Positions 1 to 6,905 of a DNA stretch of 31,600 nt are shown in pieces. The translations under genes were made by a program, and so were the position numbers. This stretch comes from a virus. Numbering within the stretch: the first letter of the stretch is position 1; each line of letters starts with the position of its first letter. The notes beneath the pieces were generated by a model. The model saw only the letters and a program-made list of their open reading frames with translations. It ran no database searches and was not told the DNA's origin. Where the stretch lies: IMG/VR virus record IMGVR_UViG_3300021962_000407, positions 1 through 31,600 of that record. One strand, written 5' to 3'.

Positions 1-119
1 CCTTCCTCCTTACCCTTAACTCCACACTATAGAGGCGCACCTTCCCCTACCACTCCACGCTGTACTTAATCTGCCCCTGTGGGATATCATAGAGCCTTCG
101 GTAATTGATGGAGAGGTAC
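1..119. repeat. Left terminal inverted copy of 23805-23923
   Basis: Read base by base, positions 1-119 are the exact reverse complement of 23805-23923. The match breaks at 120, where this copy reads a and the other would require c. The copied stretch covers the last 23 codons and stop of the large terminase gene (here on the minus strand at 47-118) plus 46 bases downstream. The copy is therefore a gene fragment, not a functional terminase. Together with the right-end copy it implies a second, inverted copy of the terminase/early junction, or a chimeric contig end. Confidence 0.95.
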
Positions 120-335
120 ATGCGTGATTGGTTAGCTTGGTATGAAGATATGTCGCACTGTGTAATGAATACAGACGGCTACCACAATTTTATTCCCTAT
201 AACTTTGTTTTGAGCCAGTATACAAATCAAGCAACAGGATTGGTTTGTTCCCATTGCTTGCAATTAGTCGAAATGAAAGATGTTCAAGAATGCAATAGTC
301 AACTTAGCTCTTTAGATACTTCTGATAATGTTTAA
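120..335 (+). CDS. Uncertain small ORF next to the left repeat junction
   Basis: A 71-residue frame starts with ATG exactly at the first base after the inverted repeat. An in-frame TTG at 105 lies inside the repeat. The product contains a CSHC motif near its middle and is rich in W, Y and N, with no family I recognise. It has no good ribosome binding site and its last 30 bases overlap the end of the lysozyme-like gene on the other strand. If the left end is a chimera, this could be the 3' part of a larger gene cut at 119; it could equally be a chance ORF. Confidence 0.25.
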   Translation: MRDWLAWYEDMSHCVMNTDGYHNFIPYNFVLSQYTNQATGLVCSHCLQLVEMKDVQECNSQLSSLDTSDNV

Positions 336-774
336 TAGACTGTTCTTTCTCGGCCTTTCCCAATGGAGTGTTATAATATTTCTTGTAATACTCCCAGACT
401 GCATCGATGTTTTTATGGTCGGGGATGGGTGCTTTGACTCTACGATAATGCAATCTAGCCATGGCGGTTGCGTACTGTAAGTCATAAATCATACGCTCAG
501 GCAAAGGCATAGATGTTACATTAAAGTTAAGCGCTAACATGTTTACAAGATGCCCTTGGTTTTTAATATAGTTCTGCCAGATGTCGGTGTAAGTATTTGG
601 CTCCATCTGATAAATACCCAATGCCGGCCCTTTGATTTGCTTTAGGTAAGTTCCACCAAGCGATTCACATGCGCAAGTAAAGACGAGCAATTCCTCAGCA
701 TCTATGCTATACATTTGTAACTTATCTAATGATGGTTTAATTATTAACTCTCTGAGTTGTTTAATATCAATCAT
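304..774 (-). CDS. Lysozyme/transglycosylase-like endolysin
   Basis: A 156-residue protein resembling phage lytic transglycosylase-like endolysins. The N-terminal half has the acid-residue motif ACESLGG followed by KGPALGIYQMEP, the pattern expected around a catalytic glutamate and the GxxQ segment of lysozyme-like folds. There is no signal peptide or membrane segment, so release would need a holin, and none is identified with confidence. An AAGGG ribosome binding site lies 7 bases before the ATG. The gene is divergent from the probable small terminase gene, with about 50 bases between the two starts. The catalytic role is inferred from motif resemblance; a virion-borne or regulatory lysozyme-like protein is the alternative. 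Confidence 0.7.
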   Translation of the reverse strand: MIDIKQLRELIIKPSLDKLQMYSIDAEELLVFTCACESLGGTYLKQIKGPALGIYQMEPNTYTDIWQNYIKNQGHLVNMLALNFNVTSMPLPERMIYDLQYATAMARLHYRRVKAPIPDHKNIDAVWEYYKKYYNTPLGKAEKEQSIKHYQKYLKS

Positions 775-803
775 TTGTAACCCTTATAAAATTTAGACAT
801 AAT
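775..803 (+). promoter_or_regulatory. Possible promoter for the late cluster
   Basis: In the short gap between the divergent lysozyme-like and small-terminase genes, TTGTAA (775-780) and CATAAT (798-803) are 17 bases apart, a moderate match to sigma70 boxes. Transcription would start around 810, just before the AAGGAG ribosome binding site of the gene at 826. The match is imperfect and such matches are common in AT-rich DNA. Confidence 0.3.
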
Positions 804-825
804 GATTGTAAAGGAGAATCTAACA

Positions 826-1407
826 ATGACAAAATTAGACCCTAAAAAGATTTACGAACAAGCTAAAAAAAATATATCTGGCAAAATATACGATGAGAAA
901 AAGCATTGCCTGATGGTATTAGATATTATCGGCAATGGTGGCTCTGTTGCTGAGTTTTGTGTTGAAGCTTTAATATCAGACAAAACTTATTATTCATGGA
1001 GAAAACACCACCAAATTTTTGATGAATGCTCACGTATAGCCGTCAATTTTGCCCAAATGTTGTGGGAACGTGAGGGCGAAACTAATGCCGATAACCCAGA
1101 CTTCAATTGGAGATTCTGGGAAGGTATTGGCACATCTAGGTTTTTTTACAATAAACAAGGCCGTGTACGGATTAACGTTGATGAAGATGCAGACCCGCAT
1201 GTTCAATATCAGCAACTAATTAAACAAGCTGCTGAGGGAGATTTGAGCGCATCTGAGATTAAGCAGCTTATGGAATCAATCAACATCGGTATCCGTGCTT
1301 ATGAAAGCTTCAAGTTGCAACAAGAAGTTGATAAGATGAAAGACGATTTAGCAAAAATGAACTTGGAAAATGGCGACAATATTATCTCAACTAAAGACGT
1401 TACGTAA
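826..1407 (+). CDS. Probable terminase small subunit (HTH DNA-binding)
   Basis: 193 residues. The N-terminal third contains a helix-turn-helix-like stretch (GSVAEFCVEA then ISDKTYYSWRKHH), as in phage small terminase subunits that recognise the packaging site. The rest is charged and mostly helical, ending in a coiled-coil-like segment (about residues 150-180) that could oligomerise. I place the start at ATG 826 because AAGGAG lies 8 bases before it; an in-frame ATG at 802 lacks a site. It is the first gene of the late cluster and precedes the connector, a common place for this subunit, but the large subunit gene is more than 20 kb away. The family assignment rests on pattern and position. 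Confidence 0.55.
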   Translation: MTKLDPKKIYEQAKKNISGKIYDEKKHCLMVLDIIGNGGSVAEFCVEALISDKTYYSWRKHHQIFDECSRIAVNFAQMLWEREGETNADNPDFNWRFWEGIGTSRFFYNKQGRVRINVDEDADPHVQYQQLIKQAAEGDLSASEIKQLMESINIGIRAYESFKLQQEVDKMKDDLAKMNLENGDNIISTKDVT

Positions 1408-1504
1408 GCAAATTAAAATCCCGCATCGGATTAAATTTGTTGATAGGGTAATACATCCGTCCGAATTTCAAGAAAAAGTAATTTATGTACACATTTGGAT
1501 ATAG
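1370..1504 (+). CDS. Small basic hypothetical protein
   Basis: A 44-residue frame overlaps the end of the previous gene by 38 bases and stops 9 bases before the next gene, filling an otherwise empty gap in a compact operon. It is basic in its first half (KTLRKQIKIPHRIKF) and ends hydrophobic. The start is ATG 1370 with a weak GGA upstream. I recognise no family. It is supported mainly by its fit to the gap. Confidence 0.4.
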   Translation: MATILSQLKTLRKQIKIPHRIKFVDRVIHPSEFQEKVIYVHIWI

Positions 1505-1513
1505 GGGAATAAT

Positions 1514-1795
1514 ATGAGTTGGTTATCAAAAGGTTTAAAGAAATTAGAAGGCGCAGTGGCAAGTGTTATTCCACATCAAACTGCTGCTGAAAGACGTATG
1601 AAATCAGATGCAATTAGTTCTTACTATGCACAAAAAGATGCTGCTGTTGCTGAGCAAGCACGAATTAGTGGCGAAAAAGAAGCTGAAAGAAAAAGAATTC
1701 AAGAGAAAACAATTCGCTCTATGCGCAGACGTTATCGTTCCGCTGGATTTATGCAACCTATGAGCGACATGGGCACACAAGAAAAATTAGGATAA
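1514..1795 (+). CDS. Small phage protein upstream of the connector
   Basis: 93 residues, strongly charged and probably helical through the middle (about 40-75), with a basic motif RSMRRRYRSAGF near the C-terminus. Short proteins of this composition often sit directly before portal genes in podoviruses, but I know no assigned function. A GGGG ribosome binding site (ataggggaata) precedes the ATG. It ends 3 bases before the connector start, so the two are probably translated together. It could be a minor virion or assembly factor. Confidence 0.7.
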   Translation: MSWLSKGLKKLEGAVASVIPHQTAAERRMKSDAISSYYAQKDAAVAEQARISGEKEAERKRIQEKTIRSMRRRYRSAGFMQPMSDMGTQEKLG

Positions 1796-1798
1796 AAC

Positions 1799-3373
1799 AT
1801 GGCTGACAGACTAGTAGACCAATTTAAGCAGCGCTACGACCGTGCAATGCAGATAAGCTATCTTTGGGCTAGTCTGCATGAAGCATGTTATTTTTACGCT
1901 ATACCCAATCGCAATCGCTTTTGGAGACCTAAAGAACAACAAGGTGAATCAAAAGGAACGCGCGTATACGATACCACCGCTATTGAAGCGACTAAAACTT
2001 TTGTTAGCAAACTTCATACAGCTATGACTCCACCACAGACACAATGGGGATTTTTATCAATAGACCCAGAGTTTGATGAAGATGATGCAGGTATTAGTCG
2101 GGATGATGCTCAACGTATGCTCAATGACTACATGCGCAAACTGTTTGACTACATCCACGATTCTAATTTTGATGTTGTTATAAATGAATGCTATTTTGAT
2201 TTAGCCGTCGGCACATCATGTTTGGTTATTAACCAATACACTGACGAACAACCATTGTTATTTACTTCGATCCCAATGGATAAATTAGCTATTGAAGAAG
2301 CGATGACTGGCAAGATTGAATCATGGTATCGAAACTGGGAAGATGTTAAGGCTAATGAAATTACTGTTCGTTGGTCAAAGGCAGTATTGCCACAAGAACT
2401 GGTCAGAGAAATTAAAAACAATCCAGACTATACTCTCAAGATGGTTTATGAGGGGGTAATGTATAATCCTCAACGTGATAAAAAATACCAATACGTCGTT
2501 TGTTCTGACAATAATATTTTCTATACCGAAGACTTTGAAGTAAATCCCGGTATTGTTTGGCGTTTCCAAAAAACAAATGCTGATACATACGGCCGCGGCC
2601 CCGTAATGGATGCGTTACCCTCTATCATCAGTTTAAACGAATTGGCACGCATTGAACTTGCTGCTGCTAACTTGAATACATTCAAACCGTACATGGCATT
2701 TAACGACGCTACATTTAATCCAAACACTTTTAAATTACAACCAATGACGATTATCCCTATTGCGCCTCTTGGTAGCTCCGGACAACCGCCATTAATCCCT
2801 TTGCCTGATACATCTAATCCTCAGTTTAGCCAACTGACAATCCAAGACTTAAGAATGCAAATTCGGAGCTTGTTGTTTGCAGACTCTTTAATCCCAACTG
2901 ACACCAAACAACCTGTAAGCGCAACCCAAATTATGATTCAAAACCAAACCTTGGCAGAGCGTATCGGGCCTTTATTCAGTCGATTACAACAAGAATTCCT
3001 GTGGCCAGTAATTGAAAGATGCAGTTATATCCTAGATAAAATGGGTTTATTACCCTATCCACAAATTGATAGAAAGATGATATCATTTGTATATCGGTCG
3101 CCTCTTGCTTTAGCGAAAGGACAAGAACAGATTGCTAGGTTTACTCAGTTCTTCCAATTGCTGCAAGGTATAAGCGGTCCGGAAGCTGCTCAAATTTTTA
3201 TTAATCCAATGGAGTACCCATACTTGTTAGCTGATTTAATGCAAATCGATAACAGGCTATTGAATGCCCCAGCAGAGGTTGCGCAGGTCATGCAAGACCA
3301 GCAAAACAAAAGAAATGAACAGCAAATGATGATGGAACAACAGGCTCAACAAGCCCCACTACCACAGGTGTAA
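1799..3373 (+). CDS. Head-tail connector (portal) protein
   Basis: 524 residues, typical of podovirus connectors, which run about 500-560. The N-terminus (RYDRAMQISYLWASLHEACYF, then YDTTAIEATKTF and HTAMTPPQTQW) matches the pattern of the bacteriophage head-to-tail connecting protein family. The C-terminus is a Q- and M-rich tail, as is common there. The protein would form the twelve-subunit ring at one capsid vertex, through which DNA is packaged and on which the tail assembles. An AGGA site precedes ATG 1799. It lies two genes before the scaffold, as expected for T7-like order. Confidence 0.9.
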   Translation: MADRLVDQFKQRYDRAMQISYLWASLHEACYFYAIPNRNRFWRPKEQQGESKGTRVYDTTAIEATKTFVSKLHTAMTPPQTQWGFLSIDPEFDEDDAGISRDDAQRMLNDYMRKLFDYIHDSNFDVVINECYFDLAVGTSCLVINQYTDEQPLLFTSIPMDKLAIEEAMTGKIESWYRNWEDVKANEITVRWSKAVLPQELVREIKNNPDYTLKMVYEGVMYNPQRDKKYQYVVCSDNNIFYTEDFEVNPGIVWRFQKTNADTYGRGPVMDALPSIISLNELARIELAAANLNTFKPYMAFNDATFNPNTFKLQPMTIIPIAPLGSSGQPPLIPLPDTSNPQFSQLTIQDLRMQIRSLLFADSLIPTDTKQPVSATQIMIQNQTLAERIGPLFSRLQQEFLWPVIERCSYILDKMGLLPYPQIDRKMISFVYRSPLALAKGQEQIARFTQFFQLLQGISGPEAAQIFINPMEYPYLLADLMQIDNRLLNAPAEVAQVMQDQQNKRNEQQMMMEQQAQQAPLPQV

Positions 3374-3374
3374 A

Positions 3375-3686
3375 ATGACTGAACATAATCCACATATCGA
3401 ACCACAGAATTATTATGAAAACTATACAACAGCAGAAAGCCAGCAATCAGGAACACCACTTGATGAGCTCTGTTGGAATGTATTCAACACAACTGACGGG
3501 AAAAAACTTTTAGAAATTATCAAAGAAAAATTTTTAATCGCTCCAACACCTGGACCAGTTGATGAAAAATACCCTCACATGTGTGTATTCTATGAAGGTT
3601 ATCGTGAAGCTTTAAGACAGATTCTTGGTAGCGTGCAAAGCTATCAAGCGAGAAAAGACCACGAGGCTAAACAGGCAGGTGTTTGA
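3375..3686 (+). CDS. Bbp19-like head protein
   Basis: 103 residues. The central block (NVFNTTDGKKLLEIIKEKF, then FYEGYREALRQIL) matches the pattern of the Bbp19 family of small proteins found between portal and scaffold genes in Bordetella BPP-1-like and related podoviruses: a short 'F.t.dGk..L' motif and a 'EG.R..l..I' helix. Its precise role is not known to me; position suggests head assembly. It starts 1 base after the connector stop, and its own stop overlaps the scaffold start (TGATG). Confidence 0.7.
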   Translation: MTEHNPHIEPQNYYENYTTAESQQSGTPLDELCWNVFNTTDGKKLLEIIKEKFLIAPTPGPVDEKYPHMCVFYEGYREALRQILGSVQSYQARKDHEAKQAGV

Positions 3687-4387
3687 TGAGTTTCGATACA
3701 ATCTCTGCAACTGTTGAAGATATGGCAGCACAAGATGCTGCTTTATCAAATACTCCAGAACCATCTTGGTGGCTTGACGATAATACCCCCGGTGTTGGAG
3801 AGCGGCCTGATTGGCTTCCAAATCAATTTAAAAAAGCATCTGATGTCGCTAAATCATATGCTGAATTACAAAAAAGATTTGGAGAGGCGCCAAATGAATA
3901 TTCATGGGAAGCGGGAAAAGGATGGGTTGAGCCAGACTACGAGCCTTTTCAAGAGTTAGCGCAATATGCCAAATCAAAGCGTGTCCCACAAGATGTAATG
4001 GATAAAATGCTTACTACTGTTGGCAAGTACCTTGATGAGTTTGGAATTGACTACGAAGCAGAAAAAACAGCTTTGGGTGATAATGCCGACCAACGCCTTG
4101 ATGTTTTAAATAACTGGGCAAAAAGTAATTTATCCGAAAGTTCTTTTCATGCTCTAACAAGCAATTTAAGAACTGCTGATGCAGTAATGGCACTTGAAGA
4201 ATTGAGGTCAAAAATGTTAGGACAAAATACAATGATACCTGGAAATGAGCAATCACAAAGCGATGGCGTTTTCAGTATGGAAGATTTGCACGCTGAACTA
4301 CGTGACAACATGGATAAGTATAAAAAAGATCCACGTTACCGTAAAGAAATCACAGAAAAAATCGAAAGATTGCAAAATAACAAATAA
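3686..4387 (+). CDS. Capsid assembly scaffold protein
   Basis: 233 acidic, charged residues. The N-terminal part has a W-rich region (PEPSWWLDD, then PDWLPNQFKKASDVAKSYAEL) typical of podovirus scaffold proteins, and the C-terminus is a basic-acidic helix (YRKEITEKIERLQ) of the kind that contacts coat protein. Its place directly before the capsid gene supports the call. I use ATG 3686, overlapping the previous stop. Scaffolds diverge rapidly, so gene order carries much of the weight. Confidence 0.8.
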   Translation: MSFDTISATVEDMAAQDAALSNTPEPSWWLDDNTPGVGERPDWLPNQFKKASDVAKSYAELQKRFGEAPNEYSWEAGKGWVEPDYEPFQELAQYAKSKRVPQDVMDKMLTTVGKYLDEFGIDYEAEKTALGDNADQRLDVLNNWAKSNLSESSFHALTSNLRTADAVMALEELRSKMLGQNTMIPGNEQSQSDGVFSMEDLHAELRDNMDKYKKDPRYRKEITEKIERLQNNK

Positions 4388-4397
4388 ATCTTTAATA

Positions 4398-4471
4398 TAA
4401 ATACAAGTGTCCAGTTTTCTGGTAAGTTGGATAACTTGTATTTAACCCGGCCCGAAAGGATAACCAGAAAA
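4398..4471 (+). promoter_or_regulatory. Structured leader before the capsid gene
   Basis: The 143-base gap before the capsid gene holds a perfect 11-base inverted repeat (4398-4408 with 4434-4444) enclosing a smaller hairpin, CCAG TTTT CTGG (4411-4422). A second, exclusive pairing exists: TTTTCTGGT (4415-4423) is fully complementary to ACCAGAAAA (4463-4471). A CCCGAAAGG mini-hairpin (4451-4459) lies between. No U-run follows the large stem, so it is not a standard terminator. It may be a processing site, a stabilising 5' structure or a translational switch; none is demonstrated. Confidence 0.5.
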
Positions 4472-4530
4472 AATTTACAAGCCCAATTTAAAACGAGTTG
4501 TTTTCTTTAACTTTTTTTAAGGGGCATAAA

Positions 4531-5361
4531 ATGTCTACATCTTTAACTAATGTGCAACAGATTGAGTTCGATGCACTTGTAAAAGCAGAATACCATTCAC
4601 AAGGTTTTTTACTCCGTGATTCAGTACGTATGAAATACGACGTAATTGGTGCGCAAGTAGAATTCCGTAAAGTAAACCAAGTAATCTCTGTTCCAACTGC
4701 ATATTTAGCCGCTGTTACAATTCAAGACCCTGGTTACAACAAAGCATTATGTACTTTACAAAAATACACCACACCAACCGCAGTCGACGAAGTGCAAGAA
4801 CTTACTGTTAACTTTGACGCTAAAATGGAAAACGCCATGTTAGTTGCTCAAGCTATGGGTAGACGTTCTGACCAAATCACTATCGATGCAATTACCGCTG
4901 ACGTTGGCGATACCATTCTTAATGGTGGAACTAACTTCAACTACGAAAAATTCACCCAATGTTTAGAGTTTTTTGACAACAACGCTGTTCCTTTAGCAGA
5001 ACGTTTTGTTGCAATGTCTGCTAACAACTTCAAATCATTGATGCAAGATGATCAATTCGTTTCTACGTTCTATACCAAAAATGACGTAATTGACCGTGCT
5101 CGCATTCGTGAATACTTAGGATTTAACGTAGTCGTTATCCCCCAGATGACAGAAGGTGGCTTACAAAAAGTTGGCAACATCCGCACCGCATTAGCATGGC
5201 ACAAAATGTCTACTGGCATGGGTATCGGCATGAACTTCCGCACTGAAATTAACTACATTCCACAGAACACTTCTTACTTAGTAAACGGTGTATTCTCAGC
5301 TGGCGCTGTAGTAATTGATAACCGCGGTACGTTAGCAATCGAATGTGATGAAACAGCCTAA
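4531..5361 (+). CDS. Major capsid protein
   Basis: 276 residues, placed directly after the scaffold as in T7-like phages. I choose ATG 4531 because AAGGGG lies 7 bases upstream; an ATG at 4498 would add 11 residues without a site. It has regular coat-like features: an N-terminal region with LVKAEYHSQG and a loop-like GAQVEFRKVNQ, an acidic middle helix (DQITIDAITADVGD), and a late motif with NFRTEINYIP ahead of GVFSAGAVVIDNRG. It is rather short for a podovirus coat protein. The HK97-type fold is assumed from role and order, not seen. Confidence 0.85.
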   Translation: MSTSLTNVQQIEFDALVKAEYHSQGFLLRDSVRMKYDVIGAQVEFRKVNQVISVPTAYLAAVTIQDPGYNKALCTLQKYTTPTAVDEVQELTVNFDAKMENAMLVAQAMGRRSDQITIDAITADVGDTILNGGTNFNYEKFTQCLEFFDNNAVPLAERFVAMSANNFKSLMQDDQFVSTFYTKNDVIDRARIREYLGFNVVVIPQMTEGGLQKVGNIRTALAWHKMSTGMGIGMNFRTEINYIPQNTSYLVNGVFSAGAVVIDNRGTLAIECDETA

Positions 5362-5375
5362 TAAGGGGAATTAAC

Positions 5376-5657
5376 ATGGCTTTTAATGACAACAGATGGA
5401 CTAGACAAACTCTAGCTTTCAACTCTGGCGCAGTAACCGTTGATGGCCCAGCTATCGAAAACGGCCCTGCTTTATTCACTTACGCTAGTGCAACTGATAA
5501 CGCTGCTGCAATTGCTGCTGCTAATTATTTTGCTCCAGCAGTTTATGATTTAGCAGTTGGCGACATTATCATGACTATCGGAAGCGATGCTAATGCTACA
5601 TTAGTAGTTGCAACTGTAGACCGTGAATTAGCTACTGTAACAACAGCTGCATACTAA
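5376..5657 (+). CDS. Small head protein, possible decoration/cement
   Basis: 93 residues, small and beta-rich in appearance, rich in A, T, V and D with few basic residues. The C-terminal half (YDLAVGDIIM, then ATLVVATVDRELATVTTA) looks like a compact beta-barrel. Short proteins of this type immediately after the coat gene are often capsid decoration or cement proteins, so I propose that role by position and composition. AAGGGG lies 9 bases before the start, 15 bases after the capsid stop. Confidence 0.6.
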   Translation: MAFNDNRWTRQTLAFNSGAVTVDGPAIENGPALFTYASATDNAAAIAAANYFAPAVYDLAVGDIIMTIGSDANATLVVATVDRELATVTTAAY

Positions 5658-5678
5658 GAGGAACAAGCATGGCTTTAA

Positions 5679-6278
5679 CTAGCCATGCTTATCCAAATAT
5701 TTTGCGGCTTTATTTAGTAAAGTTATTGAGTCATTTGCCATGCCAATCAAAACATTGCAATTATGACAAAGCAGTCCTCTAACTTTATTAGTTTTATGGT
5801 TATGATCAACATTGAATGAATTTCTTTTAATTTTTCTTCTTCGATTAATTATTAAAAGATAATCATCGATATGAATGTTACATATTTCGCAACAATGTTT
5901 TTGTGATATTAGTTTTTCATTATATTCGTTAAGACTAATACCATAAACGCATTTTAATAAGCGGTTCTTCCGCTTGTTTAATTGCTCAATTCTTTTAATT
6001 TTGGCTTTTTCTGGGTCATATAAAGAATTAATGTAATTTTTAGTACAATACTTACATAATGGATGTTTTTTATTTTTTACCTTGTGAAAGTATACTTGGT
6101 CAAAATTTAACAACCCATGGGTATTACAACGCTTGAAAGCCCATAAAGGCAGTAATTCTTTATAAGCTTTAACTTTATATCTTGAGCGTTCGTTAATATG
6201 GTATCGACAATAACCGTAAGATTTATTATGGTTAATATATTTAGGTAGATCACAAAATGGTACATTACAGTAGGTCAT
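5679..6278 (-). CDS. Endonuclease VII-type homing endonuclease
   Basis: 199 residues on the strand opposite the virion genes. The C-terminal domain (about 120-195) has the recombination endonuclease VII pattern: C130/C133, DH at 158-159, H161, then RGLLCHNCN with C171/C174 and N175, i.e. a zinc ribbon plus His-Me finger site. The N-terminus carries a separate CX4C (C4, C9) and CX2H (C24, H27) knuckle shared with two other nucleases in the window. The frame is open further upstream, but ATG 6278 starts at the first conserved Cys and keeps the gene off tail tube A. It is more AT-rich than its neighbours. Such free-standing genes usually act as selfish homing elements. Confidence 0.8.
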   Translation of the reverse strand: MTYCNVPFCDLPKYINHNKSYGYCRYHINERSRYKVKAYKELLPLWAFKRCNTHGLLNFDQVYFHKVKNKKHPLCKYCTKNYINSLYDPEKAKIKRIEQLNKRKNRLLKCVYGISLNEYNEKLISQKHCCEICNIHIDDYLLIINRRRKIKRNSFNVDHNHKTNKVRGLLCHNCNVLIGMANDSITLLNKAAKYLDKHG

Positions 6279-6306
6279 ACATAAACTCAATTTTAGTAGG
6301 TGCCAT

Positions 6307-6897
6307 ATGATAACAAAAACTTCCATTATTAGTAATGCTCTTGCGCAGTTGGGCCATGCCCCTGTTGTATCTTTGATTAACCAAGATGAACTTGTTGTCG
6401 CTGCTGAACAAGCTTTTGATATGCTACTGCCTAGCAAACTTGCAGAAGGTAACTGGCGCTTTGCAACCAAGATTGAACAATTATCTCAATTAGTAGAAGT
6501 TGTTCCTCCACCTTACAAAAATGCATTTCAATTACCAAGTGGCTGGCTTAAAGTTCTTAAAGTCTATCCTAATGTTTATGATTGGAATATATTCAATAAC
6601 GACAGAATATATACATTTCAAGAAGGGCCATGGTGGATGGAGTTTATATTTCAGCCAGATGTGTCTCGATTACCAGCGCATTTTGTTAACTACTTTGTTT
6701 ATGAAATTGCAGCTTATTTGTGTATAAGTAATGCTGAAAAAACAGACTATTACCAAGCAATTAAAGCTGAGGCTATTAGACAACAAGGCATGGCATTGGC
6801 AATAGATTGCCAAAACCATCCGCAATTTACTCAGGTCGATTTTCCAGTATTAGGCAACCGTTATATTGGCGGTGTATATCCAAACTCAATTAACTAA
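6307..6897 (+). CDS. Tail tubular protein A (gp11-like adaptor)
   Basis: 196 residues, the usual size for the T7 gp11 type. The N-terminus (SIISNALAQLGHAPVVSL) and the downstream FDMLLPSKLAEGNWRFA are characteristic of this family, as is a late FVNYFVYEIAAYL segment. The protein forms the ring linking the connector to the tail nozzle. A TAGTAGG sequence precedes the ATG. It is separated from the head gene at 5376 by the inverted nuclease gene; in related phages the two late genes would be expected to be closer. Confidence 0.85.
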   Translation: MITKTSIISNALAQLGHAPVVSLINQDELVVAAEQAFDMLLPSKLAEGNWRFATKIEQLSQLVEVVPPPYKNAFQLPSGWLKVLKVYPNVYDWNIFNNDRIYTFQEGPWWMEFIFQPDVSRLPAHFVNYFVYEIAAYLCISNAEKTDYYQAIKAEAIRQQGMALAIDCQNHPQFTQVDFPVLGNRYIGGVYPNSIN

Positions 6898-6905
6898 GGA
6901 TAGCT

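Noticed and set aside
1-118. Second terminase gene
   Set aside because: Only the last 23 codons are present, as part of an inverted repeat; the frame does not continue as terminase beyond 119.
6279-6470. 64-codon N-terminal extension of the first homing nuclease
   Set aside because: It overlaps the start of tail tube A in antisense and has no nuclease-like content; the conserved Cys knuckle begins at 6278.
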